Below the pieces are notes generated by a model that saw only the letters and a program-made list of their open reading frames with translations, had not been told where the DNA came from and ran no database searches. Shown in pieces: positions 1 through 11,891 of a stretch of DNA of 60,099 nt. Position numbers and translations under genes: made by a program. Each line of letters starts with the position of its first letter. The stretch's first letter is position 1. Source of the stretch: Penium margaritaceum (lineage: Eukaryota; Streptophyta; Zygnematophyceae; Desmidiales; Peniaceae); assembly GCA_023375785.1 (NCBI GenBank), contig SZWC01004735.1:107808-167906 (forward strand), read 5' to 3'.

Positions 1-44
<44 letters not shown>
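1..44. repeat. (TG)n microsatellite
   Basis: Uninterrupted TG dinucleotide run at the left window edge. It abuts, and probably interrupts or truncates, an LTR of Copia family D. Confidence 0.97.
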
Positions 45-46
<2 letters not shown>

Positions 47-368
47 CAGTCATAGCGTCTTGCTTGAGATTATGCATCACTAGGTTCAAACGATGTTGCG
101 TTTGGATACTTGTGCACATAGTTACAACCAAAACAGAGGTTGTGGGCCATTGGTAGGACAAACAAGCATTATCACATGTGTTACTCGCCATGCGTCCCGG
201 CAGGTATATTTGCTTTGTGCTTTTCAGCTTTCATTTTTCTTTGTATTCTAAGCTGACAAAGCTTATGAGACTTTGTGCATCTCCCTAGCCCAACCCATGT
301 TGTTCCTTACGTTGCATGCTTGCTAGTACATCAGTTTACTAGGCAGGATGTATTTTGGCATTTCTTCA
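45..368 (+). mobile_element. LTR of Copia family D, copy D1 (left part missing)
   Basis: The stretch aligns by eye with the 5' LTR of copy D2 (35,741-36,206). Shared blocks include a CTTGAG...ATGCATC...AGGTTCAAACGAT segment near 60-95 and an AAGCTTATGAGACTTTGTGCAT segment near 258 (split here by small differences). It ends in CA directly before a Copia-type primer-binding site, so it is the 5' LTR of a plus-strand element. The body of that element is not visible beyond about 850, where Copia-C was inserted. The upstream part lies outside the window or was lost at the TG repeat. Confidence 0.7.
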
Positions 369-380
369 TGGTATCAGAGC
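369..380 (+). other. Primer-binding site of Copia D1 (initiator Met tRNA type)
   Basis: TGGTATCAGAGC is the standard complement of the plant initiator Met tRNA 3' end. It lies immediately after the LTR-terminal CA, as in Ty1/Copia elements. Confidence 0.85.
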
Positions 381-854
381 AGCAAGACCCTTCTCGATGA
401 GTTTCCCCATAGATTCGCACTACTGGCAACATTAGTGAGAGCCACTACAGTGTAGGAGATGATGGAGAGGGAGAGGGGAGAGGATGAACGTGGAAGCAAG
501 TGCCTACAAGACAGTGGGCATGATGAACGGGTAGGTTGCAAGTCAGAAGCATAAGAACAAGTGACATGAGGAGACCGGCGAGAAAGAAAGAAGGAGCTCA
601 CCCACGGTCGTGTGGGGAGCGAGCTCACCAACAACCGTGGGCTTCCCGTGATTGGGGAGCCGAGTCCATGAGATACCTTGTCACAAGCTATTGCCAGCAT
701 GCAATCTAGGCAGTCGAACCCGGGTAAGCTAGTAAGATCCAAGCAACTCCCCTCCCCAAAATGCACGAACAATACGCCATAAGCAGGCACAATATGTGGG
801 GCAATAGATCTTGCAGCCTTCTTACTAATCAGCTGTGGATTACAGTGTAGACCT
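381..854. other. Remnant internal DNA, no gene recognised
   Basis: No protein domain is recognisable on either strand. The first part weakly resembles the leader that follows the primer site in D2 (a TTAGT...GAG...CCACAGT block), so it is probably the leader of D1. Part of it could instead be the internal leader of the minus-strand family E element whose LTR resumes at 35,392, because Copia-C (855-35,331) sits between the two. Confidence 0.45.
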
Positions 855-1351
855 TTGCCTCCTTGCATGGCAACTCCTCATGTCGGTGGAGAGGGTTTCG
901 TCGGATGCCAATGAGTCAGTCACCTATGTGTCCCGTCGGAATTCAGAAAGACCCACATCACAAAGAGCTGGGGATGATTTTTGGTTGGTAACTTGGATAA
1001 GGACTATTCTAACAAAACTATAGTGCTAGTCACAAGCTTTCCAACTCATCGAAATGTGCACGGTTTGGACCATCGTAGCGCCCCTTACGCAATTCAGAGT
1101 GCATCATTAGATTTTTGTACCTCACTCAGCACCTGCGTGAGTAAAGCCCGAAGTGTCCTGGATCCCAACGAAGCACCATGCCACCACTCTGAAGTGCAGG
1201 TGGCTGCAATGAACCATAGGATAATGCTTTTGGCATTCCCCAAGGGGCACCTCTGCCATGGTGTGCGTGTTGGGAGTCAGACTAGTCACAGCCAGATCTA
1301 TTTCTGGCCAGTACGGAGTCCGTTGTCCACACTTGAACGACCAGCATCACG
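855..1351 (-). repeat. Copia-C left LTR, segment 1 of 3
   Basis: Homologous to about 34,610-35,155. Shared blocks include AAAGAGCT[A/G]GGGATGA, ATAGTGCTAGTCA and CCATGGTGTGC, in the same order. Identity looks like 65-70%. The segment stops at the left end of Gypsy-A, and the homology resumes at 16,303. It contains no gene. Short open frames here are incidental. Confidence 0.75.
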
Positions 1352-1906
1352 TATGTAGAGAGAAAACGTTTTGACGTTTTTGTTCATTTTGTTTAAAAAT
1401 GCTAGCCAAAGTTTGGCCATGTCAGCTAGCATGGTCGAGTTTAGCACACATGTGGCAGTGAGGTAGTATTCCAGCCTCAGCGAGGAGTAGACCCAAGATT
1501 GTGAATGAGCTGTCGTGAACCATCTCTTTGCACAAAGATGCATCATAAAATATCGATACTGGCAAGATACGCGAAAGAGTTTTACAAAACTTTGGTACAT
1601 CGTAGTTATTGTACGGACAAGTACAATAAACAAACACAAACACAAAACAGAGTCTCGTCATAAAAGAAACAAAGCACAAAATGAAGTGGGAGTCACAATC
1701 AATACGATACAAATATATTCATAGTTTCATTTGCAAATAAATGGCACAGCTTTTGAAGGATATTTTTGCTCTATGACGACGCGACACGATGAGAACCGTG
1801 GAAAAAATGGGCGTCGCCGGCAGAGCTGGCCTCATTCATGACCATTTGAGACTCAAACACGGAGAGCTTCCCCCTTTCGACGCAACGTACGCCACCAATT
1901 TTTACA
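1352..1906 (+). repeat. Gypsy-A 5' LTR
   Basis: Aligns along its length with 15,745-16,302, roughly 75% identical by eye. Shared blocks include CATCGTAGTTATT, AATGAAGTGGGAGTCACAA, GACGACGCGAC and CCAATTTTTACA. Termini read TGTA...TACA, with the start at 1,352 or 1,354. A primer site follows at 1,908. Confidence 0.88.
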
Positions 1907-3767
1907 CTGGCATCAGAGCCATTCGTCTTTCGGCCGTAGCCCTAACACACACTGGTCTCATGGCGTTATCCGGTGAAGCTGACCGCGACGAGTGTACCAC
2001 GTGAGACATACTAGGAGACCCAAGTTAGGGTTGTAAACTCCACTGATTTTGCTTCTACATCCTCGCTTGGCATGCAAATGAAAACACGGTCGTAGAAGTA
2101 ATGCGATGCGCAAAATGGACCTCGACTGAGAGGCAAGATAGGAAGCTTCGACAGCAGCCAACTCTACTAGAAAAACAGGGGTCTGTGATCCCTCTTTTCG
2201 CAACAGAAACATCTAGGCCATGAGAGAGGCAAAATGAGCCATCACCCATGTTTTTTCGCTTTGTGGAAGTCGTCATCGTCCAAAGGGAGCTAAAAAGTCG
2301 GGCCGTAACTGGACCCGGGTCCTGGAATTTCAAAAGTCCATCGCTCCCAAAAGAAATATCCGATTGACAAGCCATTTTCTTGTTTGATTCATATTGAAAA
2401 GCTCTATCTCAACCGAGATGTTTAGAGGCTATAGTGTGCCACTCGGCTGTGGCTAGTTTAGGTCATGTTAATGTTTTTGTATATATTGTAGTTTCTTTTT
2501 CATTTCTTACCTCTTGAACCTCCTAAATATTGATTGAATATATCTCCTCTTTGATTAGGTGAGTGGTGTGGTACTTCTAAGTGTGTGCGGTCTTCAACGT
2601 GATTGAGTTAAACTCTTCGTGAGAGGCACACTTGAAGACTACATGTGTGGATTTCGAAGTGAGTGAGTAGAGCCCCTCCAGGCAAACAGCACAGTGGACT
2701 AAGGGAGTCAATCTCAAAAGAAGTGAGGGAAGTCCCTCCTTGGAATTTGCACTTATCTTCACCGAAAAGAGAGTAAAACCAGATTTTTTTTTATAAATAT
2801 GGTTCAAAGCAAGTACCATTGCGTAGTCACAAGTGTGTACTTCACACAAAAAGACAGAGAAAGGATAGAGCGGGTTTAAAATGTGTGCCATTGTTGGAGG
2901 CAAGCGTGCACTCATGCCACAATCTCGAAGAATGGTTGTGAGGTACCAGGAATACCGAAGTTGTGGTCGCTCGAGCTACTAGATTATCCACGCTCTCCAG
3001 TGGTCCGCCTCCAAAGGTGGCCCATAAGGGGAAGTGAATGGGTCGCTACCCAATCCGCCACATGCTACAAAGGGGAACGGACGACCCCATCCCAATTCCG
3101 TCATGTCATTGGGATGGGAAAAGGACGGATGTCAAGATGAGGACCATGTGACCCTTCGGGAGCAAGCTCACGATCCTCCCCTCCTTGGTCTGCCACCATA
3201 CACACTTGAAGTGGAAAATAGTTACGAGCATTTGGTCTTTAAGATAACCGAGGGATGTGAAGATTCCTATAAGAATCTTGAGCAGGAGGCTCTAAAAAAA
3301 ACTCTCAAGCCTACCTCAGAGACAACGGCCAAAGAGGTAAACCCTTCAGACGTGGTAGGTGGTGATATCCACACCGCAGATCATACAAATCCGGGTGAAG
3401 CGGCAGCCGAGGATGAGATGACAAGGAATGTGATGATGTTGTAGCCAAAGAAGAAGAAGCCGACACTTACATGGAGATAAAAGTAAATGATGTCACCGAT
3501 GACAAGAGCAACAAGTAACAACATAATGACAAAAAACACAAGAGGGGAAAACAGGCACGCATTACCATCAACGGACAGGCTAGAATGCCTCGTGTTCATT
3601 TCGTGAATGACTCGGATGTCGTGAGAGGAAATTCATCTCCAACTCAAGGTATCCACATGGAAGCTACAAGGCAATTGCTCGAGACAACCGGCCCTGTGCA
3701 TGGAGCTATTGAAAAGTGACAGGATGTTCCTAACCTACACGTAATTGAGAAAAACAACCTCTGTTGG
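1907..3767 (+). other. Gypsy-A primer-binding site and untranslated or decayed gag leader
   Basis: TGGCATCAGAGCC at 1,908-1,920 resembles the initiator Met tRNA site with one change. The following 1.8 kb has no recognised domain. A 136-codon open stretch at 3,034-3,444 encodes a charged, Glu/Thr-rich peptide that may be the gag N-terminus, but I do not recognise it. The tract 2,000-3,000 shows only short random frames on both strands. Confidence 0.6.
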
Positions 3768-4962
3768 ATGGGTCATGCTGGCTCTCTGAGTATCCATCGC
3801 GCTTTCTATAAAGCGATCCGTCTTCATGTGGCCAAGGAAGATTTGACGAGGCTTAAAGGCAAATCGAATTACGATGACTACAAGATCGTCGTGGGTATCA
3901 TTGGTGAAATGAAACACAACCACAAGAAGAGGGTTGTCTCCCTCCGGACAAATGTCAATCACGCTCACATGGTAAACCGCAACCTTTCAAAGGAGGACAT
4001 CAAACTCCATAGAGAGCTTACTGACGCCTTACACCATGCTGAAGAAGAAGTCACCGCCCACGGGATACTAAAGGCAAAGCAGTATGGAGTGGCAGAGATT
4101 CATGAGGCAGCAACGGGTCATGCGGCTCAACGCGCTTTTGAGCACCAGAAACTGTTTCAAGCCAAAAGTTGCCACACGAGCTCACTCGCCATCCAATGCG
4201 ACACAGTTCAACCTACCACCAGCGGCTGGCCACCAGCAACAAGCTTGACAAGCCGGTCCATGTTTGACTCGGGTGAAAGATACGATGGCAAGTCAAATGT
4301 GTACACATGGCTGAAGGGATTCAAACTCCTGATGCAACAAAGGAAGATCCCCTTAGATGACTGGGGGGGGGTACCATGAATGTTGGTGGATAAATATTAG
4401 CAGTTTGAGCTTGCAAAGGTATGATTTGCAAAGAACCAGAAGGGAAATCCCACAGGGGAAGAGTTTGAGGAACTCATGGGAGAGTTGTAATCTCACCCTA
4501 TTGACTCGCAAACAGCAAAGGTCAAGGTGGGACATTCAGGCAGGGGGTCTTGACCTTGAACTCATGTGTGGACCACTTTTATGACACGGCCCAGTGTTTC
4601 CAGCTGTGACAAATGACAGAGGAGACAAAGATCACATTGTTCCTCAATGGGTTGGCCAGCCAACAACTTAAGTTTTACAGTGTTACAGACAAGGCCTCAA
4701 GTGGTGGACGAGCCTGCAAGCCGTGACAAAGCACGTCCTTGAGACATACAATGACAACTTGACCTTGTGTGATACGTCAAATCTAGTGCATACGACAAGA
4801 AACGAGGCATTGAGCCTCCTTGGGAACGATAGATGCAAACGTCCTTTGAATGGGTAGATCAGAAAAGTCAAGAAGGCTCACATCCATGATCAGATGCCTA
4901 AGAAATGTGGCACTTTCACCTATAGGGGGTGTAAGGAACCAAGACATGTTGCATAGAATCGC
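3768..4962 (+). pseudogene. Gypsy-A gag (capsid and nucleocapsid), broken
   Basis: Gag forms the virus-like particle and packages element RNA. The longest open piece (3,768-4,379, 203 codons) ends in a retrotransposon-gag-like stretch, YDGKSNVYTWLKGFKLLMQQ. Homologous-looking sequence continues in other frames to about 4,750 (LFLNGLASQQLKFYSVTDKA), so several frameshifts are present. A zinc knuckle remnant lies at 4,921-4,962. It keeps the Cys-Lys-Glu-Pro-Arg-His spacing of a CCHC box, but the first Cys is Tyr, the last is Arg, and a TAG sits between. The start codon cannot be chosen reliably. Confidence 0.7.
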
Positions 4963-5769
4963 CGGCATTGTCAGCAACATAGTCCTCCACCCGGGCCAGC
5001 TACCCATCAAGGACAAGGTAACACACCTTGTGGGGGCCTGAACCGACAAGGGATGTCAGGACACGAGCATGGTGGTGCGCATCGTGGTCAGGGCATTGGT
5101 GGTGGAGCACTAGCGGGTGCTCCTGGCCGGCAAAGAGCTGAACCCTGAGGAGGTCATGGTGCCTTTAGACGTGCGTATGGAGGGCAATAGTAGCCAGCCT
5201 TTTGAGCTGTTCACAGGATCTTGGTGCATGGGCAACGGTGTGGTTGTGGACGCACTCGTGTGCTAGACGAGGTTGAGGGTTATGAGCTCTCTTGTATGGA
5301 GCCACATGGGTTCCAACAGTGTTTTCGCCGCCCCAGCATTAGACAGTGGGCGAATGCTTGGGGAAATTGGCCACATGGGAAATGAGAGGATGTGTGTGTT
5401 GTAGATGACTATGTAAAGCGATTTGAGTTCTTGTCATCTTAATGTTTTTCAACAATTGTTTCATCCTTCATCCAACCTGACTCTGTTTCCTCCCAATCGT
5501 TTTCTGCCACTAATATATGCCACAACGGACAATGTTGATAACTGTTTTTGCCTTGTTGTAGTAACAAAGGAAAACGAGGCTGGCATCAGTAAGGAGGCAC
5601 AAACAGCTCATGGGATGCAATCACTGACTACAGTCACGATCGTTGTACACGTACATGAACGAAGTGACATGTCACGGCTGAAAGGCTAGAGGTTGCTTGC
5701 AACCTCTACATGTGGTCATCACATATGAAAAAATGCGGAAAATACAGTCAAGCTACATTGAAGCTCCTA
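4963..5769 (+). other. Gypsy-A gag-protease linker, no domain recognised
   Basis: About 800 bases between the knuckle remnant and the protease. Only short frames are present (for example 5,423-5,689, 88 codons), without recognisable motifs. Gypsy-B has a conserved segment in the equivalent place (20,771-21,148), which I cannot see here. Confidence 0.5.
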
Positions 5770-6180
5770 TGCCTACCAAGTGTACCACTTGCCGGCAAAG
5801 CCATCAGTGAGCTTGTTTGTACGGAAGGATAAAACAAACATGACCATGCAGTTTTGAGGAAATGTCAACGGGGTATTAGCCCGAATCATCGGTGATACGG
5901 GGACTGAATATTTATTTATGAAAGCTATATTCTTGAGTACCAAATGTCTAAAATACATCCCTTGACAAGGAGAGGTGTTCATGGGCAAAAAGCCGGGAAG
6001 TACCAGATTGTGTGGTACAGCTCTCCCTTGTGAAACGAGCACAGAGATTTGTCTAGTAGTTCTTGACCTGATAGACCCATTTGGCGTTGTGTTGGGAGAC
6101 ATATGGCTGGTGAGCCAGAAGGAAAAATGAACCTTGAGTCGAAAACATTGCAAGTGATGAAAAGATGACGAAAAATCACC
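5770..6180 (+). pseudogene. Gypsy-A aspartic protease, broken
   Basis: Retroviral-type aspartic protease that would cut the Gag-Pol polyprotein. The catalytic triplet Asp-Thr-Gly is at 5,894-5,902, within the context IIGDTGTEYLFMKA, matching the VLVDTG..DSF pattern of the better preserved Gypsy-B protease. A later block reading LDLIDPFGVVLGDIW (near 6,064-6,108) corresponds to the protease C-terminal LDPFDVVLGNPW block of Gypsy-B. Stops and frame changes separate the blocks. Confidence 0.75.
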
Positions 6181-6237
6181 ATATCACCAAAACCTCAATT
6201 TTAGAAACCAAAACAATGACACTGATTATGTTTTGCT

Positions 6238-7180
6238 ATGATACAAGTGAAGCGGAGATTGCGACAAGGATGCCGTTACTTCTTAGCCAAACTGAGGAAA
6301 ACAGTAGAAGAGCCTGTATGTGACATCCCACACAAGACGAAAACCATCATTTCACATTTTTATAAGGTGTTTCAAGAGTCTCGAGATGGACTAACGCCGG
6401 CGAGGGAAGTGGGTCACATGATACTACTAGAGCCCGATACAACACCACCTTTTAAAGGCATGTATTGACTCAGTCCCGTCAAGGAAAAGGACCTCGAAGT
6501 ACAAATCAATGAGTATTTGTTAAAGGGATGGATTGAGCCGAGATTATCTCCCTTTGGTGTACCAATCCTCATTGTGAGCAAGAAGGATGGAGGCTTGCAA
6601 ATGCAGTGGACTATCGCGTGCTGAATAAGCTTACGGTGGAAAATAATCACCCATGGCCATGAGTCAAGGACCTCGTTGATCAGCTCCAAGAAGAAAAAAT
6701 CTTCTTGGAGCAAGGGTATTACCACATCCAAATCACAGAGGAAGACGTACCAAGACTACCTTTCATTCACACTTGAGACACTATTAGTTTGATGTGCTAT
6801 CCTTTGCATTAAAAAATGCATCTGCAATATTTCAATATGTGATGAACAACGTGTTTCGTAATCAGCTGGGCAAGTCCGTATTGGTGTACTTGGATGACAT
6901 TTTCATTTTCTTCAAACAGAAGAGAAGCATGCAAGGAATATGCACAAGGTGTTGGAGACTGTATGTGAAAGCAAGTTTGTTGCAAAAATGAGCAAGTACA
7001 AATGCACTTAGAGAGAGCTTGACTACCTTGGACGTATTGTGAGTGGTAGAGGTATTCGTATGGATCCTTGAAAGGTTCAAGCGGTGAGAGAATGACCTTG
7101 CCCTTTGAACGTGGGCCAGATCCGATCTTTTCTTGGTCTCTTAAGCTATTTAGATGCTTCATGATACGTTACTCGACCTT
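6238..7180 (+). pseudogene. Gypsy-A reverse transcriptase, broken
   Basis: Copies element RNA into DNA. The N-terminal part (6,238-6,468) reads into GHMILLEPDTTPPFKGMY, the Gypsy lead-in H.I.L.P...P.....Y, where the following residue is a TGA stop. Next come KGWIEP...SPFGVPILIVSKKDGGL and a block on YQDYLSFTL. The catalytic YLDD box is intact at 6,887-6,898 ([12 protein letters not shown]). The thumb continues with FIRYSTLD-like remnants to about 7,180. At least four frame breaks are visible. Family assignment is secure, activity is excluded. Confidence 0.88.
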
Positions 7181-7189
7181 GGACAGCCC

Positions 7190-7640
7190 ACTCAAAAGTC
7201 TCACATGCATGAACGATGTGAGGCAACCTTCATCGAAGTCAAAGAGATATTGGCCTTAGTACCCGTACTTGACCTTCCTCATCCCAAAAATTCATGGGAA
7301 CTCAGTGTGATGTACGATGGTCATCTAGTGGAATACGAGAGCCAAAGTCTTTCAGATGCAGAGACACGCTACACCAGAGGAGACTAAGAACTCCTTTCAT
7401 TTGTGCATGCATTCAAGGTGTGACGGTGTTACCTACAAGGAGCAGAAGAGATCATGGTGGTCACCGACCATAACCCCCTTACATATTTCCAAACCCAACC
7501 AAACTTGTCAAGATGTTAGGCACGCTAGAGTGAGTACTTGAGCAGGTTCACTTTCACATGACAGTGCGGCCTGGCCACATCAATGTGGCAGATTCATTGA
7601 GTCACAATCCTTTGCGTGTGGCAATCATAGTGGGTTGCTA
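7190..7640 (+). pseudogene. Gypsy-A RNase H, broken
   Basis: Degrades the RNA strand during reverse transcription. Recognised by VEYESQSLSDAETRYT (the Gypsy P[V/I].Y.S..L...E..Y signature), an in-frame TAA two codons later, then VVTDHNPLTYFQTQPNLS near 7,449-7,511, the usual TDH..L block. A tail resembling SEYL.RF.F..... .G..N..D.LSR ends near 7,600. Confidence 0.85.
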
Positions 7641-7666
7641 GAAAAACCTCACACCAGACCTTTGAC

Positions 7667-8329
7667 ATGATAGCACCGCCAGTGACTCCTAGTGCAAACT
7701 CACTCCATCCAACACCCACACCACTCATTCAGGTTAACCACTTCAAGAATCGGATTCGCATGGGTTACACGATTGACCCATGGTTCCAAGACTCTCAGAA
7801 CATTGAACAACACAATTTGATCATGACTGAGGGACACTATTGGCGTGTCGAAGAGGTGGTGGTCTGAGATGCCAACAAGCTTCGCGAGCAAATGTTATTC
7901 GAGTTCCATAACCCTCAAACATCCAGGCATGTGGATCCAAAGAAAACAGGATATTCATTTTCATAGCATTACTAGTGGCCGGATTGGAGCAATATGGTAT
8001 CAAGATATTGTGCAAGCTGTGACCTTTACCTCCAGAACAAAGGAAGCATCAAAGCTCCAGGAGGGCTTCTCCAGCCCTTGGAGCTTCCCAATGCCCTATA
8101 GGAATGTTTGGCCATGGTCTTTATCACCAGCATCCAACAAAAAAAGAGGGGCCATGATGCAAAGTTTCCAGTGATCAATTGCACAACCCGTATGGCACAT
8201 TTCATGCCCACAACGTCACGGGTGACCACTAAGAAAACATCACACCTCTTCTATGATGGTGTTGTAAAGTATCACGGCATCCCACTCGAGATTATCTCTG
8301 ATCGTGATACTTGGTTAGCAAGTTGCTTT
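7667..8329 (+). pseudogene. Gypsy-A integrase, N-terminal part (interrupted by Copia-B)
   Basis: Inserts the DNA copy into the genome. 7,737-7,867 gives the RIRMGYTIDPWFQDSQN stretch that precedes integrase in both Gypsy-A and Gypsy-B. The zinc-binding region follows (about 7,890-8,030, with ...SCDLYLQNK as its Cys pair remnant). The rve core begins near 8,105. The block AMVFITS has Val where the first catalytic Asp is expected. The second catalytic Asp is kept in EIISDRDTWLAS. Reading breaks at codon Phe-8,329, where Copia-B begins. The frame resumes after 14,547. Confidence 0.85.
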
Positions 8330-8916
8330 TGGGAATGACAAGAGCTTCACAATGCACGTTGAATCACTTAAAACGGTGAAGTATGGAGGGAGCTAGGTCC
8401 AAAACAGTCATGGCCATGGCTATTGTTTTTGACACTAGGTGTCGAGGCCTCACAGACAAGAGGGGGAGCGAGCGAAGCACAAGTTTCGTGCTTCACCCGT
8501 CGCTCGGCCGGGCAGCGAGGCCTGCCAGCCGAGTGAGCTTGCTCTCACTGGTCGAGGGCGAAACTCGCCCCTAGACCGATTTCTCGGTCATCTGCCCCAC
8601 ACGGGAGCTACTAGCCTACGTCATGCAAGAACCAAGGTCTATTCTAGGTCTCCTTTGCAAAATCATCCGATACATCCATACAGAGTCAAAGCCTAATCGA
8701 GGTTTGGTAACATCGAGTGCCCAAGTGAACGAATGGAGCATGGGCATGCGACTGAGATGGAGCCAAGGCACGTGAGTCACGAGCTGCAGCATATGGAGGG
8801 TGGTGCGCCTGATGTGTGTGAAGCACGAGCTCATCGTGCGTCATCTCCAGTCTCACGGTCGGCATGTCCTGCGCACTCACATCCACACAAAAGTAAGATA
8901 TGTACACGGATTAACA
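8330..8916 (-). repeat. Copia-B 3' LTR (left on the plus strand)
   Basis: 587 bp, reading TGGGAATGAC...GATTAACA on the plus strand. Aligns without visible gaps to 13,956-14,542. I counted about 56 differences by eye (near 90% identity), mostly transitions. Confidence 0.95.
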
Positions 8917-8927
8917 CGCCCCCTTGG
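8917..8927 (-). other. Copia-B polypurine tract
   Basis: On the minus strand CCAAGGGGGCG directly precedes the LTR start TGTTAATCC. This is the usual plus-strand DNA primer position. Confidence 0.8.
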
Positions 8928-9563
8928 ATGTGAGTGCCGTAGTCATGCAACCAAGTTGGTGCAGTTGAGAGGTAAGGTTTGATGAGGGAAGTGCTTTGGT
9001 GAGGAAGTCTGCCAAGTGAGTGTCGCCTGCAATGGGGCACACCTGAACAACCCCTGCTTCAACTGTTTCTTGCACGAAGTGATGCTCGATGGCGATATGC
9101 TTAGTGCGTGGGTGCAGTACACAGTCATTCTCAGCAATCTGTCATGCTGCTGAACTATCACTGTACAGTGGTGTGGCATGCACAGTCAAGCCCAATTCTT
9201 CAAGCAACCGTCCCAGCCATATCCCTTCGCTGTAGCCTCACCCAATGCCCTGTATTCAGCTTCAGCCACACTGTGTGCCACACACTACTGTTTTGCACTC
9301 CTCCATGAGATGGCCATACCCCACACACGGAAAACATAACCCCCTCGACTTTGTGCAACACGATCGCGGGCATAGTCACGGTCACAATACCCGTCCAAGA
9401 GAGATGCTGGTGAGGGAGAGACAATCAGACCAACCTCGGCAGTGTCCAACACATAACGGAGCAATATCAACAAGGCCTTGTGATGCGCACTGCGGGGTTG
9501 CTGACTGAACTGGACCAAGGTGTTTACAGCACATGCAATGTCATGTCGTGTTGTGGATGCCAA
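8928..9563 (-). pseudogene. Copia-B RNase H region
   Basis: The open stretch 9,563-9,285 carries the Copia C-terminal signature in order: MASTTRHDIACAVNTL (the TRPDI..AVN block), SAHHKALLILLRYV (the H...A..R.LRYL block), LLDGYCDRDYA (the GY.DADWA block, with the first catalytic Asp retained), and GYVFRVWGMAISWRSAKQ (GY.F......ISW.S.KQ). The remainder toward the purine tract, including the expected SS.EAEY block, continues in another frame (VAEAEYRALGEA read near 9,220-9,260). At least one frameshift lies between reverse transcriptase and this domain. Confidence 0.88.
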
Positions 9564-11036
9564 GTAGGAGGGACTGCCTGTGATCTATCGGTAGAGTGTT
9601 GGGTCACTGTGAGGTCCGTAATCTGTGGTGCGTGCGTCAAGCAGATGTGCATTGACGTCAGGACTCATGGGTGACTGTTGCTGTGGCAAGTGTTGCACGA
9701 GATGATGAAAGCGTGCAGTCAGATGGGTAACGAAGCGTCCTTGATGCAGGGTCAGTGTGCGTGTGGGTCTGTCTCATGTGATGGTCATGCCCACAAAGCT
9801 GTGCGCTTCCCTAAGACCAGTCATGCTGTAGTGTGCAGTGAGCAGTGACTTTGTTTGTCAGATGGGCGAGAGTGAAGGGGAAAGGATCAACAGATCGTCC
9901 ACATAGACAAGCAATGCAACAGGCTCTGTACCCTGCCACCGCAAGAACAGAGAGGGATCAGAGATGCTTTGGGAGAATCCACTGCGTTCCAGAGTACGTC
10001 AGATCTCTTTGTTCCAACACATGGGAGCTTGGTTGAATCCATACAGTGCTTTCAGCAACAGCCATACACAATCAATTCCATCCTCAAACCCTTCTAGTTG
10101 TTTCACATACAGTTCCTCCTCAAGGGGACCATTCAAGAAGACATTTATTACATCCATTTGATGAATTTCCCAATCTTCATGTGCCGCCACGGCCAGCAAA
10201 GTACGGCTGGTGCCATACTTGCCGACTGGGGCGTACATGTCCGTAAAATCTTGTCCGAGGATTTGATGAAAACCTTTGGCAACCAGACGAGCCTTGTATT
10301 TCTCAATCATGTCTGCCATATTTCTCTTGAGTTTGAACACCCACTTGAGATCAATTACTTTTCGTCCTGGTGGCAATGGCACGAGCTGATACACATCATG
10401 CTCCAACAGTGCATTCAACTCAGCCACCATAGCTTTTTCCCACTGTACTGCGTCTGGTCGATCCCTTGCTTCTGCAAGTGTGAGGGATTCTACAACTGTG
10501 GTGTCTACAGGGACATGCCCCACCGTGTGGTAGAACCGTTTGTAATCCACACATGCCAAATTGCGTAAAGTCCGACGAACAGGCTCAGTGACTGTTGGAC
10601 GAGCCTCGATCGCATTTTCCTCTGGAAAGACTGGTACCAAGCCAGGTGGTGAGGGTGTTGTGTGTGGTGCTGTGCTAGCTAGGTCACTTGGTGTCAACAG
10701 ATCTGTGGGGACTGGGGATGCCAGAGGTACACCATGCGACTGTTGTGCAACAGGTGAGGTGTGACATACGGGACGAGGTACAAAGATATGGACACTCACA
10801 TACTCCGGGTAGTGGTGTGGAGATGGAATATGCGGGGCATGTCGTAGGGTACGAAACTTCTTGTATGGCATGTGCTCTAGGAAGGATGCATCTCGACTTT
10901 CAATGAAACAGTGATTGGTGGGGTCCAAGAATCTCCATACCTTGGAGGCATGGGACACTCCCACAAACACACACCATCTCCCTCGTCGGCTGAGTTTTTG
11001 AATTCTTTGAGGCTGAGCAAACCACACACACGCCAT
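9564..11036 (-). pseudogene. Copia-B reverse transcriptase (RVT_2) with integrase C-terminal tail
   Basis: A 345-codon uninterrupted stretch (11,036-9,999) starts inside the post-integrase region (CVFVGVSHASKVWRFLDP, the block usually read as FVGY....K.YR..D). It continues into the RVT_2 domain: WEKAMVAELNALLEHDVYQL, DLKWVFKLKRN, YKARLVAKGF, IHQMDVINVFLNG and LLKALYGFNQAPMCW. The catalytic YVDD box is intact in the next segment (minus strand 9,905-9,894), reached after a frame change near 10,000. This is the best preserved enzyme in the window. It may have been active in the recent past. Confidence 0.93.
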
Positions 11037-11891
11037 GGCCCCCTAGACCCGTGCCGGTCTCAAGTCGGCCTTCTCTTGAAATCAGCGCTCCCAGGGCATC
11101 ACTGATTTGGGTGGTAGACCCTGAGGAATGCGGTTCCAAACCCATGTTACATATTTCACTGCCTCTTCCCAAAACCCAAAGGACAGACCAGACTCTCCAA
11201 GAAGGGTACGCAAGGCATCGGCCCAAGGTCCTATACCACCTCTCTGCAACCCCGTTATAATGGGGCGTGTAGGGAACGGTGGTCTAATGTTCTATGCCTC
11301 TTGCCTTGAGTTCAGAGGCAAAAGATCCAAGGAATTCACCGTCTCTGTCTGTACGCAACTTCAACAATCTTGATTCGTTTGGCGTTCCGCCAGTGCTATC
11401 CATTCAACAATCGCACGCTGAGCACCAGCTCTTGTTTTCAGTAAGAAGGCCGAGCAAAAACAATTGTAGTCGTCAGTCAGGGTCAAAACATACAGTGAGC
11501 CATACTGCACGGATGGCATGGGCATGGGCCTAGTGACATCGGCGTGCACCAGAGCGAGGGGAGAAGTGCTCTCCCTCTCCGAGGTGGGGAAAGTCTGTCT
11601 GTATGATTTTCCTTCATGACACTCAAGACATGCTCCTGGTTTCAGACCATGCTGACAGTCAGTGGGCAAGATTTTGTGTGCAGGGGTGTGCTTCATGAGG
11701 TCAGCAACCAGTGCCGTGTTGATGTGTGCGAGAAGAAGGTGAATGAGGTCAGTGTGTTTTGCGTCAACTGTGGTTGTGACATGCGCTTGTGCTTGGGCTG
11801 TGGACATAGGAGGAAAGAGAGTGATTCTGTACAGCATGTCATCGTGCAATGGTCCATCCGCCAGCAAGGACCTTGAGGCATCAAATATCAT
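11037..11891 (-). pseudogene. Copia-B GAG-pre-integrase and integrase
   Basis: The open stretch 11,891-11,361 (176 codons) covers the zinc-binding pre-integrase region (HLLLAHINTALVADLMKH, then CQHG...ACLECHEGKSYR giving the Cys pair) and the first half of the rve core: LALVHADVTRPMP with the first catalytic Asp, and YVLTLTDDYNCFC. After a frame change near 11,360 the block LRTDRDGEFLG gives the second catalytic Asp. The Glu block lies near 11,250-11,290. It falls between protease and reverse transcriptase, as expected for Copia. Confidence 0.88.

Noticed and set aside
374..868. 164-codon open frame, minus strand
   Set aside because: No domain, spans an LTR primer-site flank and the Copia-C boundary, and has no homologous frame in the related D2 leader.
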